Shown here one piece after another: positions 45,971 to 55,114 of a DNA stretch of 64,000 nt (position 1 is its first letter; each line of letters opens with the position of its first letter). The notes beneath the pieces are model-generated. The model saw nothing but the letters and a program-made list of their open reading frames with translations. It was not told where the DNA came from and ran no database searches. Origin of the DNA: Myrmaecium sp. VS I D KN 1 (lineage: Eukaryota > Ascomycota > Dothideomycetes > Valsariales > Valsariaceae). Location: the NCBI GenBank assembly GCA_019775845.1, contig JADQAV010000019.1, forward strand, positions 1 through 64,000, given 5' to 3'. Position numbers and translations under genes: made by a program.

Positions 45971-47074
45971 CTTGATCGTCTTCTCGAGGAGTGAGGGAGT
46001 GATGGAATGGGATAATCGAGTTGCAAGAAAAAAAGGGGGGAGAGGAAGAGGGAGGTGAGGGAAGATGAGATGGGATGAGGGCAAGGTAAGTATTATTTAT
46101 TTATGACCGGTCGGGATCAGATGGGAACGAAGGCAATCGAAGGAAGGCTCCGTCGGCTGATGACAACCTACCACCTTAACGCCCATCCACCTGCCCACCT
46201 CATCATTGACCTGTCCACCTGGGGAGAGGCCGGACGGGAGTGAATGAGGGGGGGCCACAGTGAGAGAGGGGCATGAGGGGCTGCGGGGCTTTGGCAGGAC
46301 CGGGAGGGCGCAGTCGCGCACAGCCACGGTCTCCCGCCTGTCGTCCGACCTTACCTCACCTAGTAACTTCCACGTCGGTACCTTTATACACATCCTTACG
46401 GATAGCAGTTACTTGGTACAGATCTGCTATACAAATCTTATAGTACATCCACCTACATCCACACAGAGTCCTCTCATCATCCCCGCAACGCTGTATCAAA
46501 CGGCGCAGATGCTGTGGCACAAAGTACTCCGCGTACGCGATCGGAGCCCACGCAGACGGGTGTACCCACTGGACGTACCTACGCCAGCTCGCCCATCACT
46601 CTGGCGCCGGTTGACAGCGGGTCCGATATGTTGGGCTGGTACGAACTTGCAAGTGACAACCAGTCGTCCCCTTTAGCACCATCCATCATCACATTCGGAG
46701 CGCGAGACCAACGAGGAACGGCTTCTCCAGCGCCAAATGCTCATGCGTGGACTAACTCCTAGGCCCTATAACGCGAATGGTTTCAGCGGTTGATCCCACT
46801 ATTTACACCCGTGATGCCGCCGATGGGCGGTTACCTGTTCCCGAGCGAACGGTTGGCCTACGTCCGCGATGATAGCCTGGCGGCTGCATAGCCAATCGCC
46901 TCCCTGTGCGGGGATGCGAGACGGCTTTATAGCCAGCAGGTACAAGTATTTCTACAGGCTTGTGTCGCCTATGTTGAACGGTATCTCTCCATCGCACGTC
47001 GTTGTCGTTGTCGTTGTCTTTTCTTCCTTACACAAGCACACCTCGCCTCCACGTCCGATGCGGCTCGTTTGCCC
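45971..47074. promoter_or_regulatory. Divergent intergenic region, VWA gene / orphan gene
   Basis: About 1.1 kb between divergent starts. One frame at about 46,400-46,762 reads like protein (for example SGSDMLGWYELASDNQSS) but lacks a usable ATG and clear splice sites, so it is noted only. Otherwise I see no gene. Confidence 0.4.
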
Positions 47075-49666
47075 ATGGCTTTGTCCGGTCAGTTCTCCTT
47101 GATCGCACTGGAGTTGAAGCATCTGGTCCCTCCGTCCGTCACGCGTGCTGCGCAAGAAAGGGCCATTCGGTTCATGCGAGACTGCCGTAAGTCCGGTTCC
47201 GATATCATCGTGGAAGAGGACCTTGCCGTCGTTTTCGGTCGCTGCCGCATCGATCCTCTCTTCGCGTCGACCTTTCGATGTGCAGTAGGAGAGCACACCT
47301 CCACCCCTCTCTCTTCCCTGCTCGACCTGGTTGTCGAGGCCGGAGTCGGACCGACCGTACGAAGAAGTCTACTGCCCGATCAGGATCCAAAGTATTTCGC
47401 GACCGTGGTTCAGCTTTCGCTGCTTGCATACACGCATGAGCTCCCTGAGCTGGCCGCCGGCCTGGCGAAAGCATTGGCGAAGGCCGGAGGCGAGCCACTA
47501 GACCAATGGTCGATACATAAGACCATCCGAGCTTGCCAAGAGCAAACTGCCACATTCCCATGGGACTACAGCCTCAAGGCAATTGAGGTTGATCTCGCCA
47601 GTACCGACACCGAATTGCATCTGGTCCATAGCGCGAGGGTACTCCCTTACATTCTGCTCGAAACGCTGATCGATGCCTTGCCCGCCCTACAGCTGTTGGA
47701 CCGGAGCCATCTCATCCGGATTAAGACGTATACCGGCATATCTACCATCATACTATGGGTCCACGTCGTTCTCGGACTTGATGTTCTGGTGATCTATGAT
47801 GGTGGCACATTGCGGTACGGGCGGGGCGAAGAGCAAGTCATCATCGAGTGCTACAGTCTCGAGGATGCTGCATTGCCGCCGAGTTTGCACCTGTTTGCCA
47901 AAGAGCACAGTAATGGGCATAGGGACTACGAGCTATTCCAGATCCAAGCGTCGGACGATCCAGTCCTCATACCGGCCCAGAGGCACGCCGTCCAAGGCTT
48001 CGGCACTAAGATCCTCAGTCAACTTATTAATGAGCCAGCGGTGATTAAGGAAGTCAGTCACCGTATCTTAGCGTCTTGTCTACTTCTTGGCCGAGAGAAC
48101 GCGGAGGCGTACATGCGCTCGAAGCTGAATTACGGATGGCACTCAGCGCCCACAGACCAGCAAATCTACGAGGCAGCGGCTATTTTCTTCGAGCACCTGG
48201 ACTACCCTCGAAGCCACGTCGAAAGGATGCTCCACGAACCTTCCATAGCACTGTGCGCTTGGTCGGAAGAGAATCTCCCCCCTTCGCTCGTCGAATGGCT
48301 GCACCTACCGCCATCCGCCCGCCGCCCTGGGGCGCTCAAAGAGCTCTGGAGTCTACCAACTCAACACGCGCCCCTCCCTTTACCACCTTCCACGCACTCG
48401 GTCCCCGACGAACCAACGCCTGCCCCTTCTCCTAGACGATCCTCCACGCCTCCCCCACCGCCACCTCCACCGCCAATCGCCCCAACTCCAGCATCCTCTT
48501 CCTACTTCCAGAAGCGCTTTCGGGCCCTCGCACAGCTCATTCTCACCCTCGCAAACCTTCCACACATCCCCCCGAGTACGCTTTTCGACCTCAGCTCCCT
48601 TCCCAGCCCGTCACCCGCCGACCTCACCTCCACAGCCCACACCTTCTCCCACCCGGTCACTTTCGCCCGCCTCGCCCGCCTCCTCCTCGGGCCCCACTAC
48701 GCCTTGCACGAGGACCGGCTCAGCCACACCGCCGCCTTCACAGCCTGGGGCCACACCCTTGCGCTCCCCAGCCTGAGTCTTCCCTCACCCGCCTGTCTCC
48801 CCCGCGCCCCGACGTTGCACCAGGGCACCCTCACCCGCAACGGCGAGCGCAAGCACTGGGTCCTTGATGGCATCAGCCGCCACACGGGCGGCACCGTCTC
48901 CCTTGGCGTTCCGCACCCGACCGCCGCCGTCGCCACTGGGGGCGCCTACCGCGTCGTCGGCCGGCCGGGCCAGCGCGTCCGGCTAACCAATAGTGCCGGC
49001 AGCAGCCCGCTGCATGACGTTGACGCCGAAGACGAGGGCCAGGATGAGGGAGCCCATTGGAGCGGCCCCTTCTTCAATGCCGAGGAGGACGTGTGGCACG
49101 TCGTCCTGCCCGTCACGGTGGGGGGATACCTGCCCGGCGTGGCCGGTGTGCGCGCATATCCGGGAATGCACGCGCTCCGCGTGCGGGACATGCAGGAGCT
49201 GGCGTGGCGGGCGCCGGGGGTGATGCCGTGGGCGTGTGGGTGTGGCGGAGCGAAAGACCCCGATGCCGACGACGTGAACGAGGACGAAGACGGCTTCGTA
49301 GTCCCGGAAGGCGCGCTTGCGTTTCGTGGCTGGAACGGGCCCATCATCAGTAGCGGTGGTAGTGATGATCACCATCCCGATGGGCACGCGTTGACGGGCG
49401 CCCTCGTGGACGCGGATACGGTGCACGTGTGCGTGATGCGCCGGCCGGAGGCGCTCTGGCTGGCTTGCTTCCATGGCCGGTGGGAGTACTGGGTTGGCGG
49501 GATCGGGGTGAAATGGGTGCGGGTGTTTCTGCGTCGGCACGACGAGGGCGCGGCCCCGTGCTGTGTGCGGTGTGCGGCCGCGTGCGTGCGGGATTGCGGC
49601 GGGGCGGAGAAAGGTTCGAGCGCGGACAAGGGACGGAAGGTGGAGGCGAAGCTGTTGATTTTATAG
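47075..49666 (+). CDS. Large fungal orphan protein, function unknown
   Basis: A single exon of 863 residues starting MALSGQFSLIALELKHL (ATG in good context, cccATGgc). The N-terminal half (about 1-400) is continuous, likely helical and family-like: LLDLVVEAGVGPTVRRSL, YFATVVQLSLLAYTHEL, and TYTGISTIILWVHVVLGLDVLVIYDGG resemble an uncharacterised family that I recall from other ascomycetes. A proline-rich hinge with a run of ten prolines (about residue 455-470) follows, then a second domain (about 480-863) with Gly/Asp/Trp-rich sequence and a C-terminal Cys cluster (CCVRCAAACVRDC, about 830-845) that might bind metal. No enzyme motif is recognised. The long intact frame and consistent codon bias argue for a real gene. 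Confidence 0.8.
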   Translation: MALSGQFSLIALELKHLVPPSVTRAAQERAIRFMRDCRKSGSDIIVEEDLAVVFGRCRIDPLFASTFRCAVGEHTSTPLSSLLDLVVEAGVGPTVRRSLLPDQDPKYFATVVQLSLLAYTHELPELAAGLAKALAKAGGEPLDQWSIHKTIRACQEQTATFPWDYSLKAIEVDLASTDTELHLVHSARVLPYILLETLIDALPALQLLDRSHLIRIKTYTGISTIILWVHVVLGLDVLVIYDGGTLRYGRGEEQVIIECYSLEDAALPPSLHLFAKEHSNGHRDYELFQIQASDDPVLIPAQRHAVQGFGTKILSQLINEPAVIKEVSHRILASCLLLGRENAEAYMRSKLNYGWHSAPTDQQIYEAAAIFFEHLDYPRSHVERMLHEPSIALCAWSEENLPPSLVEWLHLPPSARRPGALKELWSLPTQHAPLPLPPSTHSVPDEPTPAPSPRRSSTPPPPPPPPPIAPTPASSSYFQKRFRALAQLILTLANLPHIPPSTLFDLSSLPSPSPADLTSTAHTFSHPVTFARLARLLLGPHYALHEDRLSHTAAFTAWGHTLALPSLSLPSPACLPRAPTLHQGTLTRNGERKHWVLDGISRHTGGTVSLGVPHPTAAVATGGAYRVVGRPGQRVRLTNSAGSSPLHDVDAEDEGQDEGAHWSGPFFNAEEDVWHVVLPVTVGGYLPGVAGVRAYPGMHALRVRDMQELAWRAPGVMPWACGCGGAKDPDADDVNEDEDGFVVPEGALAFRGWNGPIISSGGSDDHHPDGHALTGALVDADTVHVCVMRRPEALWLACFHGRWEYWVGGIGVKWVRVFLRRHDEGAAPCCVRCAAACVRDCGGAEKGSSADKGRKVEAKLLIL

Positions 49667-50209
49667 ACATACTATCCATACGGTGTTTTGTGTCCAGTGT
49701 CAATGTCAAGACGGGCGAAGTTGTATTCAATAGCCTCCCAGCGCACTGCAAAGGAATTTGAAATCCTAAGCTAGATTGGCTACCGGATCACCCATTCAGG
49801 GCTTCAATAGCGCCTGGACTGCCTTCACTTTCGAAGTTGCTATCTTGGCTACGGAGTATGACTCCCGACCCAGTCTTCCCAGCCTTTCAGCAGATCCTCA
49901 GCAGTAGCAACAAGACTGCCGAATAACCTGATATTCTGATGAGGAATTCCAGACTGGCAGCCTGAAGAGGTCATTTGCGCTCCACCTGTCGAGGGAATAC
50001 CTCACATTTGCGGCTCTCAGTGTAAGTCGGGGGAGTCCAGGGCGGGATCGATTCGAACGCCGGCTAGGGGCGCAGCTCCTTCGCCATCCATCCGGCTTTG
50101 ACACATTGCGATCTTGGGGTGGTACGGACCCACGTTTGAAGCCGTGAGAATGTGAGAAGAAATGCTGTCTTCTTCAAGAAGCAAGTATCGTTGTCCCCAC
50201 CACGGGGTC
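49667..50209. other. Convergent 3' intergenic region
   Basis: Sequence between the stop codons of the orphan and the thioesterase genes. A GATTCGAAC word near 50,050 resembles a tRNA T-loop, but neither strand gives paired stems, so no tRNA is called. Confidence 0.45.
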
Positions 50210-50734
50210 TCACAGCTTTGCTTTCGTCTCACAGACTACCAGCTTCTCTAACCCTCTCCTCAACCCTTCATCCATGCCACCAGATGTCACCCTCCTGCTC
50301 CTTCCATCCACAAAGACATGCACAAAGCCCCCAACCGCTTTGACGTCCTCGTCGCCCTGGCGGAACACGCCGACTTCGTACGCCACGCTGCTTTTGCCGA
50401 GCTTGTTGACCCGCAGGCCCACATCCAGCGTTTGCGGAAATTCGACGGGAGCGAAGTAGTCGCAGTGGGAGTGCACGACCAGGCCGATCTGGGTGGACGC
50501 GGCGGATGGGGACAGACCGCAGTGCGTGATGAGGTAGGTGTTGATGATGCTGTCGAAGAGGTGGAGGTAGGCGGTGTTGTTGAGGTGGTGGTACATGTCG
50601 TTGTCGCTCCTGGAGGGAGATTTTAGCTGTGAGGAGGTGATTAGCACCTGCGGTTCTTACCATCGCGTCCGATAGTCCAGGTGGTACTTGTAGTCGGCGC
50701 GACGGCGGGATTTGAGAGCGGAAGAGTTGGTCAT
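50210..50734 (-). CDS. Hotdog-fold acyl-CoA thioesterase, peroxisomal
   Basis: Two exons, 50734-50661 and 50609-50210, give 157 residues; the 51-nt intron splits a Trp codon and restores YRTRWSDNDMYHHLNNTAYLHLFDS. That block is the 4-hydroxybenzoyl-CoA thioesterase-like signature, with the Asp of SDNDMY as the likely catalytic acid. The rest (GLVVHSHCDYFAPVEFPQTLDVGLRV, VAYEVGVF, FVHVFVD) completes the hotdog sheet. The protein ends in AKL, a canonical PTS1, so it is probably peroxisomal and hydrolyses some acyl-CoA there. An ATG inside the intron-adjacent frame gives a longer-looking open frame but would lose the conserved N-terminus. It is divergent from the pseudouridine synthase, 228 bases away. 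Confidence 0.9.
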
Positions 50735-50962
50735 GATCGCGGAGGTCGATGGTACATAACGTTGCGATGTGTTCTACCACTGGAAAGCTCATTTATCTCC
50801 TCGGAAAGCGTGGAAAGCGAGCCCTGCCCTCCAGGTATAACGGATGTTGATATGAGGGCAGACAGATGATGATGTCGTCCATGGTGTAGAGCAACGGAAT
50901 GGCGGGGATGCCGAGGTTCCCCACGCGTTGATGGAGCGGAACGGATCTGGACCCTTGCGCCG
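50735..50962. promoter_or_regulatory. 228-bp bidirectional promoter
   Basis: Very short interval between two divergent start codons, so both genes must share promoter sequence. No TATA box is evident. Confidence 0.5.
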
Positions 50963-52756
50963 ATGATTCCCCTCCCAAAAATATCCTCTCCGGCCCTTCT
51001 CCGCCTCCTCCGCCTCCTCCGCCTTTCTCCTCTCCTCCTCCACTCATTTTATCCCTCCGCGTCCGAACCGCAGCACTTCTTGCGCGGACCGAGGACTCTC
51101 ACCACCACCACGGCTCCCTCACCTCGTCTGGCCGCCTACCTTCTCCGGCGCAGCGTCCCCTCCACCTCGCTCGCCATGGTCGCCGTCACCTCTCCCACCA
51201 CCGTCCCATCCAACCCCAAAGAATCCCAAGCCTGGGGCGACCAACCGTACGACTCCTCGCGTCCCGAACCCCCCATCCCCCCCGATGATGCCGTTCTCAT
51301 TACTCCATCTGGCGACCCCTGGCCGCGGCCGTACTACCTCCACGACGGCCTCCGGCGCGTGCAGCCCTACCACTTCACCTACAACACGCACTGCAAGGAG
51401 CGCTGGCGCGGGCGCACCCTGCTCGACATTTTCTCCTCCGAGTTCCGTGACCGGCCGACCGAGTACTACAAAAACGCCATCGAGACGGGCGCCGTCGTGC
51501 TGAACGGCAAGCGGGTCGCGGACGTGCACACCGTCGTCAAGAACGGCGACGTGATCTCGCATACCCTCCACCGGCACGAGCCGCCGGTGACGGCGGCGCC
51601 GATCGGGATCGTGCACGAGGATGACGACCTGCTGGTCATCAACAAGCCGGCCGGCGTGCCCGTCCATCCGGCTGGGCGGTACAACTTCAACTCGGTCGTG
51701 GAGATCCTCAAGGCGGAGCGGGGTCCTGGGTTCACGCCGATGCCCTGCAATCGGCTTGACCGGCTCACGTCGGGCGTCATGTTCCTGGGCAAACACCGCG
51801 CCGCCGCCGAGCGCATGACCGACCAGATCAAGAACCGCACCGTTCGGAAGGAGTATGTCGCCCGCGTTGTCGGCGAGTTCCCTCCCGGCGACATTGTCTG
51901 CGATCAGCCTATCCTTCAGATCTCCCCCAAGCTTGGCTTGAACCGCGTCCGCGCGACCGGAAAGGAGGCCCGCACCGTCTTCCGCCGACTAGCGTACTAC
52001 CCGCCTCCGCCGGGCACGGAAGGGGCGAACCCGGCTGCGACGAGCGCGGAATCCTCCTCTTCCTCCTCCCCCTCCACCTCCGAAGCCGAAGCCGACGACC
52101 CCAGCAGCCCTCCCCTCCCCTGGCGCGCCAAACGCGGCTACTCCATCGTGCGGTGCCTGCCCCTGACGGGCCGCACGCACCAGATCCGCGTGCACCTCCA
52201 ATACCTCGGGCACCCCATCTCCAACGACCCCATCTACAGCAACCAGCGGGTCTTCGGCCCGACCCTGGGCGCGGGCGACGCCACCGACACCTCCGACGAC
52301 AGCATCCTCGCCGCGTTATCTCGCATGGGCAAGGAGGACGTGGCCGAGGCCGTCGCCTACCACGACGACATGGTCGCCCAGTACCACCGCCGCAAGGCTG
52401 AGCGCATGACCGGCGAGCTCTGCGAGATCTGTCAGACGCCCCTGTATAGTGATCCGGGGCCTCATGAGCTGGGTATCTATCTCCATGCGAGGCGGTACGA
52501 GTGTCTGGAAGGGAAGTGGGGATATGAGACGGATTTGCCCGAGTGGGCGCGACCGCCGGAGGGGTATGAGGGCCCGACCGAGGTCCCAAGCGAGCTGGGT
52601 GGATTAGAAGCCGAGTTGAGAAGTTTGAAGGTGGACGGTCAGGAACTGGAAGGGGGAACGAGAGGCGATGAGGAGGCGCAGGCCCCGGTGCAGGAAGATG
52701 GACTTAGATCGCAAGATGAAACGACACCTATGCCGGCGGCTGCTGCTGCGGCGTAG
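50963..52756 (+). CDS. PUS9: RluA-family tRNA pseudouridine synthase (Pus9/Rib2-like)
   Basis: Converts uridine to pseudouridine, probably U32 of tRNAs as in yeast Pus8/Pus9. Intronless, 597 residues. From residue about 145, an S4-like segment (LLDIFSSEFRD, NAIETGAVVLNGKRV) precedes the catalytic domain: INKPAGVPVHPAG (about 227-239), CNRLDRLTSGVMFLG with catalytic Asp266, then KEYVARVVGEFP and LTGRTHQIRVHLQYLGHPISNDPIY. A Ser/Glu-rich insert interrupts it near residue 355-380. The C-terminal part has CEICQTPLYSDPGPHELGIYLHA, a CxxC word also seen in Pus9 proteins. The first 71 residues are Arg/Leu/Ser-rich without acids, like a mitochondrial presequence; Met72 (51,176) has a better start context (gccATGg), so two isoforms are plausible. 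The deaminase domain of yeast Rib2 is not seen. Confidence 0.9.
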   Translation: MIPLPKISSPALLRLLRLLRLSPLLLHSFYPSASEPQHFLRGPRTLTTTTAPSPRLAAYLLRRSVPSTSLAMVAVTSPTTVPSNPKESQAWGDQPYDSSRPEPPIPPDDAVLITPSGDPWPRPYYLHDGLRRVQPYHFTYNTHCKERWRGRTLLDIFSSEFRDRPTEYYKNAIETGAVVLNGKRVADVHTVVKNGDVISHTLHRHEPPVTAAPIGIVHEDDDLLVINKPAGVPVHPAGRYNFNSVVEILKAERGPGFTPMPCNRLDRLTSGVMFLGKHRAAAERMTDQIKNRTVRKEYVARVVGEFPPGDIVCDQPILQISPKLGLNRVRATGKEARTVFRRLAYYPPPPGTEGANPAATSAESSSSSSPSTSEAEADDPSSPPLPWRAKRGYSIVRCLPLTGRTHQIRVHLQYLGHPISNDPIYSNQRVFGPTLGAGDATDTSDDSILAALSRMGKEDVAEAVAYHDDMVAQYHRRKAERMTGELCEICQTPLYSDPGPHELGIYLHARRYECLEGKWGYETDLPEWARPPEGYEGPTEVPSELGGLEAELRSLKVDGQELEGGTRGDEEAQAPVQEDGLRSQDETTPMPAAAAAA

Positions 52757-52911
52757 GAAAAGACGATGAATAGGAGGAGAAACATGTAAAGCAGCTTTCT
52801 AGACATCTAAGAGACGAAAGCGCCGCTATTTAGAAATACATTATGCTACGACATTGCGATGGGAAAAAATATAATCATAGTAAATCAATCTCCATCACGT
52901 TACCCAACTAC

Positions 52912-54192
52912 TCAACCCCGTGCCTCACCCTGCACATCCACATCCCTACTCTCGCCCCCCACTTCGCCACTCCTCAACATGGCCTCCAACACCGCGAGAT
53001 CTGTCCAGGCCTCGTGGGGACTGAGTGCGGGGTCCGGGACGCCAGACTCAATCGCCCCGGCCCAAGCCCGGAGCTCCTCCCGCACGCCCGTACCCTCGCC
53101 CTCGAACTCCTTGCACTCAACCTCGCCGTCGGGAAGGGTGGTAACCAGGACGCGACCGCGGAGGAGCTGGACGGTTCCGCGCTCGCAGACGATGACGAAC
53201 TCCATACCGCGGGGGCCGAAACTGCCGAAGCTGACGCTCCAGGTGCCCGTGGCGCCGCCGTCTGGCAAGCGCCAGATGGCATCGACGGTGTCGATCGGGG
53301 GCAGATAGGGACGCTGCTGGCGGGTGAATGCAGCGACACGAGCCGGGTCAGCGCCGAGAAGGAGGCGGGCGGCGGCGATGAAGTGAACGCCGCCGTCGAG
53401 AAGGAAGCCTCCCTGGTAGGTGGGCGTCTTGCGCCAGGACGTGGCGAGGTATTTGTTCGCGCCCTCCTCGACGAGAGCATGCATGCGCACGCGGAAGTGC
53501 GTGACGGCACCTAGGCTCTGCCGCCGCACGGCCGCATACCGCACCGATGGGATGAAGCGGTAGTTCTCGCCGGTAGAGAGGAGGGCTGAGGCGCGAGGGT
53601 GCTGGAGGAGCGAGCGTCCCGCGGCGGTCGTCGGCGCAAGCGGCTTTTCAGCAAGGACGTGCTTGCCAGCGTCGAGGGCGCGTACAATGTAATCCGGCTG
53701 GTGGGGGATGGGGAGGCTGTGAGTTCAGGGGGGTATTAGCGAGGGGTTTGTTGCGATTTGTCATGGCGGAGGAAGTAACATACGCCAGAATCAAGCCCTG
53801 GATATCCGGCCGAGCAAGCAGGTCTGCGTAAGTCTTGCCCGGTGGGCTATCTTCGCTGTAAAGATCCACATTCTCGAGTGCGGTGGATTCAGCGAGGGCT
53901 TGCGCAGACTGAAGCGTGCGGGAGAAGATAGCTTTGAGAGTGAGAGACGGAGTCGCTTTGATGGCAGGCTGGAAGGGGATGGTCAGGGCGAATATGCTCT
54001 TGTAGAGGGCCTTCCTAAGAGGAACCTGAGCTTACCAGGTGCTGCTCGCGAGCGAAGATGCCTGGAAGAAGGTTGGTTCTCGTTAATTTACGTGCCCATG
54101 GAGATATGTGAGGTGGGACGGATCCGTGGTATCAATATGGCTTTCGTGCGTTGCGACATACCGCTACCGATTAATGCGATGCCGACGGTCAT
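52912..54192 (-). CDS. Gfo/Idh/MocA-family NAD(P)-dependent oxidoreductase
   Basis: Four exons, 54192-54162, 54061-54036, 53968-53784 and 53716-52912, keep frame and give 348 residues. The first two small exons together build the Rossmann start MTVGIALIGSGIFAREQHL, including GxGxF. Then follow PAIKATPSLTLKAIFSRT, YADLLARPDIQGLILALPIPHQPDYI and the family-diagnostic GKHVLAEKPLA. The C-terminal alpha/beta domain has GGFLLDGGVHFIAAARLLLG, with the Asp/His of DGGVH as likely catalytic residues, and PDGEVECKEFEG. Enzymes of this family act on sugars, inositols, or dihydrodiols; the substrate cannot be told. The start codon lies only about 340 bases from the AT-rich block that begins near 54,535. 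Confidence 0.92.
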
Positions 54193-54534
54193 ACTGAATC
54201 GAAGGCGATGGAAAGATGCGGGGAAAGAGCGTGCAGTCTACAAAAGCGCTTGTAGTTGTCAATGAAGGGTGTCGTCGGGTAATGCGCTCTAAGCTTTCAC
54301 GAATGAATATAGCGAGGATCAGGAAGAGCAGACGAAGTGTCAGGAAAGAGGACGAAGAACAGTCAGGCAGTGATGAGGTGATGGGAGGAACAGGTGTTGA
54401 TATCCATTACGGTTGCTACCCCACTTGGTGGCTCAGGAGTACCCCGCGATTAGATGCGGAGCGGATTACGGAGTTCTGTCGACCTGGTTTAATAGCGTTC
54501 CTCTTAATGCTAAAACGCTTAAATAAATAGATGC
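54193..54534. promoter_or_regulatory. Short promoter region abutting AT-rich block
   Basis: GC-balanced DNA upstream of the oxidoreductase. Its end at about 54,535 is an abrupt change to TA-rich sequence, so the gene has at most 340 bases of normal upstream sequence. Confidence 0.45.
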
Positions 54535-54890
54535 CTATAATATACTAACCTAAAAGACTTTTCTACCTTTTAAGCGGATAAGAATAGGTATCCTAGATTT
54601 TTTAATTCTATAAAACGCTAGCTATATAAACTACCTATACTACTATAGGCCCCTAAATAATTATACCTTATAGCTATCTTAGCTATAAATCTATATAGTA
54701 GTATTACTTACTCTTAATCTTAATACTAAGAGATATTTTAAGCTATCTATAAGCTTCCTTATTAAGTATATCTAATATTAGAAATACTTTAAGTTTACTT
54801 TTAAATCTCTTAGTTAGCTATATTTATAACTAGGCTATAGACTAAGCGGCTATATCTAAGGTAATAGTACTTATAAGTTATTAGCTATTT

Positions 54891-55093
54891 TAGTATTATA
54901 GTTTAAACTACGGCTAGGAATAGCTTAATAGATTAACTATAAAATAAGAAGAATTATCTAAGGAAGGAAAGTTAAGAGTATAAGAAGGCTCGCTAGTTTA
55001 TACGGTACTTCTAAGAAGTTATATATTAGCTTATAAAGCTTTACCTCTAGTAAGATAAGTCTTTAGCCTCCTTAGCCTTAAGCCCCTAATATT
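54891..55093 (-). repeat. 3' LTR of the gypsy fossil
   Basis: Left direct repeat, beginning tagtattata and ending cccctaatatt on the + strand. It matches the right repeat over most of its length, with mainly transition differences. The minus-strand polypurine tract adjoins it. Confidence 0.85.
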
Positions 55094-55094
55094 A

Positions 55095-55114
55095 CCCCCC
55101 TCCTCCCCTCCTCT
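55095..55114 (-). other. Polypurine tract beside the LTR
   Basis: On the minus strand this is an almost pure G/A run directly upstream of the LTR, the place where plus-strand DNA synthesis is primed in LTR elements. It is striking because it has stayed GC-rich within AT-rich DNA. Confidence 0.65.

Noticed and set aside
49980-50100. Possible tRNA gene near a GATTCGAAC word
   Set aside because: The word resembles a T-loop, but flanking bases do not pair into a T-stem and no D-arm, anticodon arm or acceptor stem could be formed on either strand.
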